Shown one piece after another: positions 1 to 13,204 of a stretch of 64,000 nucleotides of DNA (its first letter is position 1; each line of letters begins with the position of its first letter). Under the pieces are notes generated by a model that saw only the letters and a list, made by a program, of their open reading frames with translations, searched no databases and had not been told where the DNA came from. Source of the DNA: Setoptus koraiensis (taxonomy: Eukaryota > Arthropoda); NCBI GenBank assembly GCA_048013815.1, contig CM106585.1, positions 20,770,001-20,834,000 on the forward strand, read 5' to 3'. The translations under genes were made by a program, and so were the position numbers.

Positions 1-2786
1 AGAAAAGATATTGTCACCAACGATTGTCATTGGACTTTCAAACAGGAAATATAAATCGGCGTTTGAATTGTTTATCAGTTTTTCAGATCCTGCCATCGCT
101 CGCAAACATCATCTAAGTCTATACACATGGGCCTACAGGGCCATAGATGTTTCTTCACTCTTATAGGTTGTTATGAACAAATTCAAGATAGCTATCTGGA
201 GAAATATTCTCATGAAAAAAGGTATATTCAACCAAGCATGCAATATTTCTTTTTCTAACATTTAATCAAACCAATAAAAACATTTAGCACCTCTATTGGA
301 ATTACTTTTTTTTTCTCATTCAGACCACATGATTGTAATTGAATGATTTCAATCACGATTTGAATCAGATAATTTCGAAATCACCCAACTGTTGGTTCTA
401 GCATGACCCTTTTGACCAATGGATACTTATGAACCGTGAAATGAAATATTTATTCGCCATATACTGATTGAGATGCAAGATTGGCAATCTCACATTACAA
501 TAATAAACAGCATCGTAGTTTGCAAAATAATCTTGGCTCATGGTACCATATTGTGGTCTGACGCTTGGGAGGCGCTGACAAAATCGAAGATCACAGTAAA
601 TTTACAAAATTGTCTCTTGGTTCTTCCTGATTTCAAATATAGTGTTTCACTGTTGTTCCTGAAACTGGAAATACAGATTTCTGATCCTGCTATGGAGCTT
701 GAAAATGAGTTCGATACCAAAAAGTGAGGATGATTGAAGCTCAAGAGACGTTCTCTTTTCGTTTTAGTTTTGCGAATGTTGCGACAGCATGTCTAGTGTG
801 ATAGAAAAAGTTTAGCATGATAGGCGAGGCAAGGAAGGCAGCAACACTGCTTAGTGGTGCTGCTATCATTATATTATTCGGGAGCGATTCATCTCAAGAG
901 AAGTGCATCCGAATGAGAAATTGTGTTTATGCTTTATTCTTTTGCGTCTTAATAAGCCAAACAGGAACTGTATTCATTAGGGTGACAAAGCGGATAAACA
1001 AAGAATATTTATTATTATTGAAAGTTGTTATGTTAATATTGCAAGGACGACGAAAAAAAGGGTAACTTGAGAATGTTGATTGCATATTCATGCAGGCATA
1101 ATCATGAGGCATTCGTTTCGAGTTTTCATTGAAAACTTTAAATGCACGCTGTGCGCGGCTACTGGCCGTTGTTTGCCTCTTGTGCTCAATAATAATAACA
1201 ATAATTATTATTATTATTATGCAAATTATATCAGCTGGCTTGCGAGGGGGCCCCACGAGCAGCCGTGATCACGATAAGCCCGTCAAAGGCTGTGCACCTT
1301 TGAATACTCAATTTCGCAACACGAGTTGTGAGTGAGATTGCGCAACGCGTGTTGGAAAATTGAGAATTTCCGTTTTGAGGCCGGTGGCAAGTCGCACTAG
1401 TAACGCACTTGCTCTTCTGTCTGATGCCTGCGTCTATTGTTTACATGGTCGATGATGATGATGATGATGATTATGATGATGATAAACAATAGAGCGTGGG
1501 GCCTCTATTAAAAAATGCATTATGCCAGCCAACAGCTTACGTGAACAATCATCAATTAGGCAGTCAGCGCCTCCTAGTGATCAGTGTTAGCGACAGTTCA
1601 CAATTTGTGCCTGGATGAACACAACTGTCACGAACACACCGTTGACATATAGAGGCCTGGCGACTTTGCGACATAGCGACACGGGCACCGTTGCCTCATC
1701 AAACAAGGGGACGAGGCAAACGAGGGGATTGGCAACGCGCGGATTGGTGGAATTGGCATACGCGCGCATATTCACGAAGCATTGGCAAGCTAGCTACCAA
1801 GTTTTCAGAGGGGGACTTGCATGAGTGAGCCACTCACAAAGACAACACACACACAAATTATGAATTGAGCTAACCAACCCGGGCTAACCGGCAGCTAGAG
1901 TTAACGGGAGCCGCGCGGGGCCGGTCTAGCGGCCGGGTCGGGTTGTTGGCAAGCTAGTGCGCATGACGGGCGCGCAATAAAATGAACCGCCGGTGGCGGT
2001 TGTGTGGTGGCGCTACCAATTTGACGTTGCGAGTAGCGAGCCATCAGTTGTGTTTGTGTCACGGACCTAGCGACTTCGGCAGCATCAGTCAATTGCAAAT
2101 CGCTTGCAATAGTTTTATGTTTATGTATGTACATATCTATATCTAGATATATCTATATATATATATCCATATATCCATATATCCATATATTTTTGTTTGT
2201 TTGTTTGTTTGTTTGTCTATGTGTTTGCTCGCTATATCATTTAGCTCATTTGTTATTTGTTGTTGTGTGTGTGATGTTGATGTTTTGTTGTTGTTTGTCT
2301 ACGCAACTACTGTCAGTGATGTTGCGGTTGTTGTTGTTAACAGAGTTTGCCACATCATCAATGTATAATTAAGCAGCACAAATATGAGCTAAATACACAG
2401 ATATTCACATATTCACGCATTTCGCAGACGAGAGCGACAAACGGCGAGATATAGATAGACAAATGGATAGTTTGAAGTGCAAGTGCAATTGCATCATATT
2501 CAGCAATTATATTATCAACAGCAAGAGCAAGAGCAAGAAAAGAGAGAGAGAGAAAAAGTTTGTAATTACAGTTACGTTTACAGTTAGCTGTCAGCAGTGA
2601 TGGAGACTCGGCGGGATTAGTTTTTGCATCAGCATTTTTGAGCTGAAAGCTAGCGTCAGTCAGTATGTAACAACCAACAATGTTTGTGCAACAACCTCAC
2701 TGACAGCCACAACAACACACACACACACACACAACAAATGGCGCTATTTTAAAGTGTTGACTCAACAGCACATAGTGACAACTTGA
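1..2786. other. gene-free stretch upstream of a candidate promoter
   Basis: No reading frame here looks like a conserved protein. The stretch holds an ATT/AAT-rich microsatellite near 1190-1220, an ATG-triplet microsatellite inside an inverted repeat (1433-1493), and ATATCC and TTTG repeats at about 2131-2215. From about 2500 onward the sequence is rich in CAA, CAG and AGA triplets, a texture often seen in arthropod 5' leaders and promoters. No transposon ends or RNA genes were recognised. Confidence 0.6.
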
Positions 2787-2794
2787 TATATAAA
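2787..2794 (+). promoter_or_regulatory. candidate TATA box
   Basis: The word TATATAAA lies here, preceded by TTGA and followed by a short stretch containing GTTTCGTTGCC about 20-30 bases downstream, where a start site would fall. It precedes a CAA-rich, ATG-poor leader that ends in a strong splice donor at 3,225/3,226. The arrangement of TATA, leader and donor is what supports a promoter. The word alone is common in this window, so the call is tentative. Confidence 0.25.
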
Positions 2795-2816
2795 TTCGCA
2801 CACCTTGTTTCGTTGC

Positions 2817-3225
2817 CGAGGCGCAGGGTGCAGCGCCAGATAGAGAGATGTGTCACACGGAAGAAGAATATCAAGCCATCATGAGATGATCACACACAGC
2901 AAGCATAAAGAAGCGCAATAGGCGAGCTAAATCTCGGCAAATACATCAAGAAATCAAGAAACATCATCAACTGGCAGCAATGAGCGGCTAGCAGCATCAA
3001 ACTGAAATCAAAATTGAAACAAGTTCAACTGTGTCCACTACTGTTGGCAATTTATCAGCTCGTTTGTGTATATTTGTGAGCCATCATCACTACCGAGCAA
3101 CGCCGAGTGTCGTCGCCAGCAACCCAGTGTGCGTAATCTTTGATCCAGATCTGAAAAATCACGAGCGCGCGCCAACCAAAACCGGCAAGCAACTGGAACA
3201 CCAACAAACTAGCCAATTCAACAAG
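2817..3225 (+). other. candidate noncoding first exon (5' UTR) ending in a strong donor
   Basis: The sequence is rich in CAA, CAG and ATCAA words and ends at AAG|GTAAGT, a full-consensus splice donor whose GT lies at 3226-3227. The open frame entering the donor has no ATG of its own from 3031 on, so a noncoding leader fits better than a coding exon. The 5' boundary is a guess based on the TATA word at 2787. Shaw, starting at 48,095, is the next plus-strand gene and a possible recipient, but that would need an intron of roughly 45 kb. Another gene with exons not recognised here is equally possible. Confidence 0.3.
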
Positions 3226-6200
3226 GTAAGTAGACGAGCGCGAGAAGATATTTTGACGCCGCGAGCTGGAGATTGAAATGTATAAAATCGGGCGCTATCA
3301 TCACCTGACTATAACTACAACGTATAAATATAATATAAAGAGAACGAGATGCTACAAACAGCGTCAACGGACAAAATGAACAATGCTCGTGCTCATTTAT
3401 CTTTTGTGAGTCGTTTATCCTTTAGCGGTATCACTCTATCTATGCCTATGCTAGCCGCATGATAGATAGATATGACATAACACGCTAGTGAATGGACACA
3501 CACGAATTGATTGAGTAGCTGGCAGGCGGCTACTGGATACGCGCACTGAACAATGGGCCCCCATGTTACGTCATATCGGTGACCATCGCGGGCTTAGTTA
3601 GTGGCCAGACAGCGTCACTTGCAATATATAACTTGATTATTGTGCTCGCTTTACGTGTAGTTGTTGTTGTTGTTGTTGGCGTCGTTGTTGCGCCAGCGAT
3701 ATTTTACACACACACCACAGTCACCTTAGATAGATGAATAGGGCGCAGCAAAGCGGCGGCGACGGCGGGGCCAGAAGCGAAGAGCAGCCATTGTTTGCCT
3801 CTGCTCGCCATTTCAGTTTCGTTTAGTATCAGATTTAATCAGATTACAATCATATGGACGACAACATTATTTTTATTTTCAAAATAATATATATCTTGTC
3901 GTTCATCTCGCAGCGCTTGATAGATCACTTTGGGCGCCTATTGTGTCCAATATCTCACCTGAGTGCTGCTCGTTCGCTCGCGCCAGCAACCAGCTTAGGC
4001 CTGGCATGGTTCGGTACGTTGCATGGCAGCTGTTCCAGCTAGAAATTTCCCCGAACAAATTCCCTGATCTGGATTAGTCGAGCACAGTATAAGTTGGCGA
4101 GGCGAAAACGCGCGACACATTGTCGCAATTGTTGTGCTCTAGTTGTGATAATGATTCCAGATTACTGAGGTCTGTGTGTCGAAAATCAGCCAGGCGATTG
4201 TGGTGAGCATGGAAAAAGGGTTGCTGCCTGTGCTTTCCGCCGAGTGGGTGACGTGGCAGGCACACAAATAATGACAAATCACTCGGGAAAAATCGCTTCG
4301 GAACGATCCCAATTCGGCTAAGTGCTGCTGGCATAAAACCCATCCGGATCGGGTCTGATTTTTTCTACTCGAACTACTATACCGCTGAGTAGCGATCATT
4401 GTTTTGAGATTTTGATTTGTCTAGGGAAAAAACACAGCCGTCAACGATGCTTGTGATTTGTCACTGAGCGGAGAAAAAATCTCGATCGTGACAGGCACTT
4501 GCACAGGTTTTCATATGTGGCGTCCACATAATTGGCTCAAATGGCTGACCGGAAAGCAGTTAGTTTAATCGAGTTATGACCAGCTCACCAGGCAACTTTT
4601 ATGATTAGATCTGACAACAATAACAGCTAGCGTTAGTTAATCACGGTCCTATTTGTTGGTGAGGCGCCGCCAATCGAGATAGATCGATCGTTTGAATGGG
4701 CCCAATTGATAGTTCATTTGGTGGTTCGCTGGCGCTGCAGCAGACAAACAAAGTTGCTAAAATAAAGGCATTTACTAAATCTTAATCTTACTTCAATCCC
4801 CTTCACCTGTGCTGTCCGACTGCCCACTGTTTTTGTAGCACCTCTATATTTATCTGGCATAGCTGTAAAAGCGTTACCGGCGCTATTAAGAGAAAAGCCT
4901 CAGCCCATTTGCACTGGGGCCAATCAGTTGACCGTCAGGAGCAGACAATTTTGGTCGATTCTTTGCTGGCCAGCTCGTCATGGTTGAGGTCTTTCTCTTT
5001 GTATTAACACACACACACACACACAACAGGACAGAACAGAATAGGTAACATAACACAAACGCTGGCCTGGTCAGCTGTCTAGACGAATGCAGACGATAAT
5101 AAACGCTGGCTTGAAAATAAGTTGCAACTTCGATTCTCGGGTGCGATAGGCTCATTCACTTGGTCGTCTTGATTAGTTTGGGCGCCACCTAGAGAGTGGG
5201 TAATTGGCGCGAAATTTCGATCCTTTCATTACCACCCTACGCTTATCTCTCTATAAGATGTGATAATATCAAAGGTGTGCTGCCCATTGCCACTATCTCG
5301 CTGTTGCTGGCGCATAAAGATACAAAAGTCGAATTAGCAAGATTATTGTTATCATGGCAAGCTCAAGAGTCTCTCACTTCGGGGTCAGATGGCCGCTGAA
5401 TGGGTGGCAGAGGTAAAGGGGGCGCGGGGTGCTCGGCCATAAACGAATTATAGACAGATAAGTTTTCTGTGTGCTGTACATGTGTGTCGTAAATGGATAA
5501 AACTCTCTGGGTCTGGCAATCCGTGTGTGCAACCGGTCAATCGGTTTGATTAGCCAACTAGAGCGACAAGTGCCACCAGAGAAAACGGGGGCAAGAACGA
5601 AAAGAATTCATTATTCGCGTTTTATTTCTAGTCTGAAGGTTCACGTTTTCGGACAGGATCGATAAAAAACAGAGAAACAAATGCCCAATGTTGCTTCAAT
5701 CGAATTTCTATGCACTCAGACAATTAGATTAGCGTTCATTATTGATTCTAGCAAACATTGTGCGCCATCAGCTACAAATTCTGCAATTCAAGCAATAGAC
5801 ACGAGAGTCCAATTTGACTGAATTCGCAATTATTCCAGTGACCGTTGGGATCTAACGGTCACTCTCGAATTATATTGATTTTCGAGCAACTTTGCCAGAG
5901 CCACAGTTGTTTTGTGCAATTGTGCATTGAATCAGGGCCCCTGACATCGGCATTTGCTAAGCCGATGTCAGATTACAAAGCCGCACTAACCAAAACGAGC
6001 CGTCGTTATCTCATTGCAATTTTCGCTGCTGTCGACCAGATTCATTTGGACAGATGGCGAGCTTGTTATCTGGAAACATTATTGATATTTGCCGGGACAC
6101 ACAAATCTCCTATGTGTGTGTGCGCTTGTGTCCCCAATGGGCCCAGTTTGGTCTGATTGGTTCGCTTGAGTGGTTTTGTGGCGCACAAATCAACAAATCA

Positions 6201-9200
6201 CTGATAAATATCATCATAAATCATCATAAACATATTTGTTTATTTATGTATAGTTATGTTGGAAAAATGTCAACTATTGGCGGGCTTGCATCTTATGGGA
6301 TCTGTCAATTTGGGCGCCAATATTTATGGCGGAACCGCCGTCTGTTCGGGTAATTCTATGCGAAATATTCAGAGTTTTAGATGGTTTGAATGACATTGTC
6401 GGTGGTGCCGTCTAAAGTCATTCTTGCCAATGCGAACAATTGCTGCCGAATGGATTCGGGGCCGCAGACATCAACAGTCGCCCCAGACACGAACTTGATT
6501 GTTTTCGATCTCTCATGTCGTTGTGGCTATCGAGTTTGTTGGCTCATATCGGCCGTTTCGTATATTGTGTTCGAATGGAATACTAAAAATCTCGTATTTG
6601 TTTCGTTGTTTCAAGTGTCACTTTGCAACTTTTGCGCCATTCGAAACGATTTCCGCTCAGACATCGTCTCGTTTACATTGGCGATGCCGATAGTACAACG
6701 GAAACATTAAATGTTAAATCAGTTAATGCCATTGGTATTGCGATGCCGAATATTATGTCTATCCGTCGCCCGGTGGCTGTTCGGCCGACCGGTGGCGCCG
6801 TTACGTGGTATTGCTAGTGGCGCCGGCGCCATAAATATATATAGTGGTGGTGTTTATACAACAAGAAAAACATTTTCTTGCTGCTGCTGCTCTATGTTTA
6901 ATATGTATGAATGGAGCGTAAAGCGCAAGTTCGCTTGAGTAAGTGAGATCGCCAGCAGCGTTCCGTTTGCAGCTCGGCGAGAGCGCGGCTGTGAGTGGCG
7001 AGTCGCGAACGGCCCTAGGTGACGGTTGGGCAACTGTAGCGCGAACAACAATTGCTGCGAATTGCCGCGCAACGACTGGCAGCACAATAATTATGTGGCT
7101 CATGTAAGAGTATTCTAGACGGCATAATTGATTTGAAAAATGATGATAATGTTTCTTTGTTCAGTGCGCAAAGTATATAAACTATAAAATGTAAAGAGTG
7201 TGCTAGTCGGGCAAAAATTTCTGTCTAGGTTTTTAGGTTACGGCTGTCGACTGGCTTGAGCGCACAGAGACAGGCAGAGCGCTGCTTGAAAAATGTCCAT
7301 GGACAATCTAGGCGACACGACGACGACGACGACGACGATGATCCAATTCTAATTGTCCGACAAGAAGAATAATTTGGTGGCGCAAAAACAATGTCGAAAC
7401 AACAGCAGCTACAACAACAGCTACAACAACAGCGGCAACAACAACGATTACGATAACAACGACAGCAACGACTAAGCCGAAATGGAAATGGCAGCCATTT
7501 GTTGTCGTAATTCAAAGGCGATAATTCAGGCTTCTACGTCTAGTTGTTGTTTCATTCATTTCGGTTGGATGTTACTCATTCAGTTGGGCTGCCGGGTGAC
7601 ATTCATTGAGAAAGTACAAACAATGTCTGGCGTGTTCGTTGTTGTTGTGGTTGTTGTTTTGGTGGTTGTGTTCTCTGTTGTTATCCCAGTGCTATTATCC
7701 ACTGCATTTGTGTCTGTCCCCATTCGTCTTGGGTCCCGGCGCGGCCTCTACCGCAACAGTAACAACACACATACACCCACAAACAACAATCGATCATCAT
7801 TGGGCGCCGCTGGTCGTTCCGGTTACAATGCCCAGCGAACAAGCGACCTATTCCAATTCCAATTGCGATTTCCATTCCTATTCCCATTGCAATTTCAAAC
7901 TCACACAAATACACACCACACATATATCCTTCGCAGCTCCTGTCCTATTTATATTCCTATAAACCCAAACCAGCCAATAGTATCACTATTAACAACTACC
8001 AATATATTTACTACTGTCGGAATTGTGTTGTTCTTATTGTTGGTGGTGCTGTTTTTGTTGTGCGACCACCATCACTTTGCACCAAAGTCAATGCGGTCTC
8101 TCCACCGTTCCTTACAAAAACTGTGCTAGCTGTCCTTTCGGAAACAACACACCGCAACCACACAATCGATTGCCGTGTTTTGCCCGCAAACAATCGCACA
8201 TTTATCGGGCAAAGGGGACATTATAGAGACAGTGACGACGACGCTCCGTTACGGGCATCGGATTTCCAAGTCAATGTTTCATAATGTCCATTAATTAAAT
8301 CCGTGCGTCCCCGTTTACGTGTGCGCTAACTAACGGTTGCAAAGCGCATAAAAATCGTCTCTCAGTTCGTGTATTTTTTCTCAAAAATCTATTTTTGACA
8401 ACGAAATTTCTGGCCGAAAAATGAAGGTCGGCGCGTCCGAACCGAGCCGCGCCGTTAGCCATCAGGTCGATACATTAGCCGGCCAGTGCACAGATTCGTT
8501 GTCCGTGGACGCTTGACCGATTAGGTTAACCGATGGACCGAATGTGCGTCACGCGTCAAATTTTTGCCGAAACTGGACACCCCCTGAGCCGAACAATCAC
8601 CCGTTATTAGCCGGGATTTTTCCGGTTCCCTTTAGGCTTGAAACAAGTGCCTCGAACGCTGAATTGAATACGGGAATGTGCTCGCCACTCGCCACTAATG
8701 GCTGTACTTGCACACCTTTCCGACCTGATATGAACAGATGCGACTAATGCTCATGCATTCGCCGCTCTCTCAGATTTGGCCGCAGATTCGCGCCTCTACG
8801 AGGACGAATTAGAAATTCTGATCAGATAAAAACCGCCAATATCCCCCGTTGGCCCTAGCTAAGCCACTAACGCAATTGCTATTGACAACGATCGATTCGG
8901 CGACGCTTCTCTAATACTGTTTCGCATGACGGATATCGCATAGCCGAGCGGACTTAGCATGCTGACGGGGGCCCCCCTCGATAGCGCGCTCACTCGAGGG
9001 GCTCCCTTATCAATCAAAAGGGAAAGCCTGGTGTCTGTGTGTACTTTTCCCTTTATGTCGCTTGTTTGTGGGTGTCGCCAACGAAGGTGAGAGTAGCTTG
9101 CGGCCAATTCCGCCGCAAATATTCAATACACTGTGAGAGATTGTGATGCGCAAAGTTGTCTCTCTATCTAAAGTGGGTTGTTCACAGTTTGGGAAATTTC

Positions 9201-10088
9201 GCAGAAAAAAAGGCGAGTTATCCATGAATTTCCGGTTCACTCGAAAACGGGTTCGAGTGTCGAATGATGATCCGCCCAAGCGATTTCTTTTTTCTAAGCT
9301 GTACAGTAGAAATATGAACTGCACGCGCTACTGCGCATTGTTACGAATGTACATATTGTTCCGAAACGGTCCCACGATGTTTTATCCAAGTTTTCCGCTC
9401 GCGGCTTCGGGCCGGCTCGCTTCTCACTACGATTTCTCAAACGAGCGCTGTTGCCCGTGCACGGACGCCCCCTTTTCTGCCCGCTAAATCGACATATTGG
9501 ATTCCCTGGAATCGCTATTTTTTTCTCGTACAAAGCAAATACGATTTCGATTAATCACCGTGCTTTCACTTTTTCGCACTGTATGCACGAGCGCTTGTAT
9601 GCACCCAAAATATTAATATTATTGTCATGTGTAATACGCGCCCCACTCGGTATGCTGATTGTGACAGGTTTCTCCGGAACTGCTCACTGTCTGTGCCCGC
9701 CGTTTAGCCCGCACACCTAACGGATCTCAATAACCAATAATCGCAGCCTCGAACGACATCGTAATCGAATCGAGAATTGATGGAATCTTGCAACTGGCGC
9801 TGATGCCAGCAACTGCAATCAGCCAAACAAGCGTCGCGCCCCCTACGTTCCTTTGATGGGGGCCCCACCGAAGAAAAGAATATCGCTGTTTCCGCCGTTG
9901 GAGCGGCCCCCTTGCACAGTTTGTGCCAGCGATGCCAAAACGTGTATTTGTGTAGTTGCTCTAGATGTTTTTTGAGGAGAAATTGTGTGCATGATTGATC
10001 GCACGGGGGCAGGCTATTCAGCGAGCTCGTCATAGATCTGACTGGGGCAACACGTACACATGACGACTATAGATGAGAGTGACTTACG

Positions 10089-10143
10089 TCAGACAGTTTT
10101 ATCCATGACAGAGAGACCTTTTGTCATGGTTACAACTGTCTGA
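10089..10143. other. strong 55-nt hairpin with 22-nt arms
   Basis: The left arm (10,089-10,110) and right arm (10,122-10,143) are reverse complements at 20 of 22 positions, separated by an 11-nt loop. Arm length and loop size resemble a microRNA precursor. The right arm read on the plus strand begins TGTCATGG, which includes the seed of miR-281-3p, but the rest of the arm differs from that family. The paired region does not clearly extend below the 22 bp, which is short for a Drosha substrate. It could instead be an unrelated palindrome. No expression evidence is available. Confidence 0.4.
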
Positions 10144-10176
10144 ATGAGACAGTTGGTTTGCCGATTGGTTGCCTTG

Positions 10177-10196
10177 CCGATCGGCCGGCCGATCGG
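10177..10196. repeat. 20-bp perfect palindrome
   Basis: CCGATCGGCC is followed directly by its reverse complement, giving a perfect palindrome with no spacer. It sits in a short GC-rich patch of repeated CGGT and CGGCC words (about 10,160-10,215), only 34 bp after the hairpin at 10,089-10,143. Confidence 0.8.
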
Positions 10197-13132
10197 TCGG
10201 TCGGTGGGCCGGTTGGAGTGGACGAAAATGGCAAGTCGTCAACTTATGCGTGCCCATCATCTACAGACGCCTGATTGTGACACCCGAATGACAGTTACGA
10301 TATGATGCATAATAAAATAAAATACATACATTCATGAAATATATTGCCAATGTTCATCATGAGGACAGCAGCATGACAGGTGTATAATGTTTGTGTTTTT
10401 GTTGCGATAAAATAGAGCACAAAGTTGAGCTGACAAGACAACAGTGTCTGTCGCTCATTTGTCAGTGTCAAAATCTTGGCCAAGTTGGCAGCCCTGCATT
10501 GTTGCCGTTATGCATGCGCCAATGGGATGCAAAATGAGTATTTAGCATTTACAAATGACGCAAGCTCCTGATTCCTTCGAGCTGGGGCCCATCGATAGAG
10601 CCCCTTTTTGCCAATGATGATGGCGGAAATGGGTTGCAGTTTCGCAGTTTGCGCCAACTTCCGCCGGCCGACGATCGAAAGGGTGGACAATGATAACAAT
10701 ACAGACATCTTACAGCGTGTCATTTTATTTGTGAGCTGCTCCGTTGGCGAGTGTCGCCATAATCGTCGTAATCATTTTGCGTTTTTGCGCTTGTTTTTTG
10801 CGCAGTTTATCAACTATTCTATCAACTATTCTAATCCGGTGCTGTTGACTTGATATTTTTTTTTCGCTATACGCAGAATGAAGATTTGATTTCGGTCTCA
10901 TTCGCCCTGTCGCGCGGTCCCCATGCGAATGGCAATGCCAGCAACAGGGACAGTCGACAGTCGCTTGAATTATCCGAATGGCGTCGTCGGTGTAAGCCCG
11001 AAAATCGTTGCGTTCTGCTTTACGCTTTATTTCGGTTGTGTGCCGTGCCCGCCTATTAACTTGTTATTCGCCACACAATTCGCCGCAATTGTTATGCCAC
11101 ACCGATGGGCCCCCAAAAACCGATGAGTATGTATGACAACTAAACAGCTAGCAGCCAGCAATATGCAACGATATTGCATAATGTTGGCTTTATTATAATA
11201 TTTATGCAATCCATACACTGGCAAAATGGAAGACGCAGTGAAAATCAATATCGATGGCTGGTGTCGTGGTGACAACAAAACGACAAATGTATTAAAATTG
11301 ACAAAACTGGCGCTGCAACTTGACCCGAACAGGCGCTTGCCGAAGTGCATTTCAAGCAATTTACACATGGTCGTGGCTGCATAAATAATGGCCATGCCGG
11401 CGAGCCGCCAGAGCAAATATTTGCTGTCGGCTCGCTTGCAGTTGACACAGCTCGTTATTTGATGCAACGCACCTTGTCCGCAGTCGGCCATGTTTGGCAA
11501 CATGGGGCGAAAAAAAAAATAGCAACTTTGATGCGCTATATCCGTTTTATCCAAAAATGGCAGTATCTCGATGGGCCCCCGTCTCGACAATGACTGATTT
11601 CGGGGCGACACAAACGGGGCTCGTGTCAGTTGTTGTTGGCGAGTGATTAAATGACAATGCTAGACACGCTCGTTTGTGTTTTTGCAGCAGCGCCCGAGCG
11701 GCCATTCGATCATTATTGGCCGCTAGTAGCCAGAGAGCCGGCGACTAGCGCAAAGCGGCGACCGGCGACCGGCGGAAAGACTGCAGCGCCAGATAGCGAT
11801 TGAAGACAAATGGCTTGATTTGGAAATAAGTTATAGTTCACGGAGACGTTTGTGTGTGTCTAGACTGCACGCTGTAGAGTAGACAGTGTAGAGAAAGGAA
11901 AAAATCATGTTATCGTGCTCGGCCGGCAACAATTTGTTATGGGCCGACAACAATGAGATATCTTGGCGCGCCAGCCAGTGCTCAACGGCTCGACGGAGGC
12001 GCCCAGTAATTATATAATAAATAATAATATCACTGAGCGACTGTGTCCCATTGGCAAGCTTGTAATACAACGACGGGCCGTGTGTATTGGTATGTGTGTC
12101 AGGAGAGAGTGGCAGCCAGCTAAAAAGTTGTATTAGCGCCGGCGTGTGTGTGTGTGTTCAATTGATGGCCGATTAATTTTATACTATTTCGCTGGCGGCC
12201 CCAATGGCTCGACTACTATGGCACTACTACTAGGCGGCGGCGGCGGCTAGACGACGCTCATTGCGATGCGGTGAACCTAGCTCTAATCGCGCACACTTAC
12301 AGTTTGTGTCGGCGCGCGCGCGCGCCCCAATCGGCAGCTCATATAACAATGATAATAGATGATAATAGTAATAGTAATAAGCGAAGCCAAACAATAAATC
12401 TTGGTCCTTTTTCTTATGCGCGCTTTTTCTCGAGGGCCGGCCGGCCGGCCTATCTGACGGTGATCTCGCTAACCTCTGTTTATTTATCTATCCAAATTAT
12501 ATTCTCTCTCGATAAATAAATAGATGAAAGAGCCAGCCTGAGAGGGCGAGACAACGAGTGGCTCAGACACGAGACAGCGTGATGATAATGATGATAATTG
12601 ATGGTTTATTGTTTGGCAACGTTTCCACTGGAGAGTGTCCGCGCTATACGCGTTATACATGCATTGCTTTGCAGCGGTCGTCGCTTGTTGGTTTTTGTCG
12701 TAGTTATTGTTCAAGTCTTGAACTCTTCGAGAGAACCCCCTCAGCACAACATGCCAGCCAGCCAGCCAGTTGTGCGCGAACGCAGCTATGTGCCTGTTCG
12801 CAACTTGTTCACGTTTCCACACTATGGCAAATGTGTAATTATCGTCGACGAAAGATCATCATTGGTGCCGCTGCCGCTAGTACAACGGCTAAAACACCGT
12901 CACGTGTACCACTATACAAATAGCATCGGTTGTCGGTGGCTGGTTTATCCGCCGCCACCGGTGCTGGCACGATACGAGTGCGCGTTTCTCTGATTGCGCC
13001 CCCCTGCTTCTTTTCTGGCGAGCTCGTGCTCGCGGTCGGCCAGCTGCCAGCAACAATATTGCTGGCTGTTCTTTTAAATGGCACTGTTAGCTGGCGCGCC
13101 AATCAAGTGTGCTCAATAACCCGGCTCTGGCT

Positions 13133-13204
13133 GCACTCCGGGCCGCACTTCGGGCCGCACTCCGGGCCGCACTCCGGGCCGCACTTCGGGCCGCACTCCG
13201 GGCC
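13133..13204. repeat. 12-bp minisatellite, six units
   Basis: Six consecutive units of the form GCACTCCGGGCC, two of them with TTC in place of TCC, in exact 12-bp register. In the plus frame they spell a His-Ser/Phe-Gly-Pro repeat, but the surrounding frame shows no other sign of coding. Confidence 0.9.

Noticed and set aside
7482-8129. 215-codon ATG-initiated open frame
   Set aside because: It is valine/leucine- and threonine-rich low-complexity sequence, with other frames and the opposite strand equally open, and no conserved motif. It is kept only as a low-interest finding.
11027-11611. 194-codon open frame on the minus strand
   Set aside because: It begins at a non-ATG codon, shows no domain, and runs over repetitive TATTGCA-type noncoding sequence. 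It is consistent with chance.
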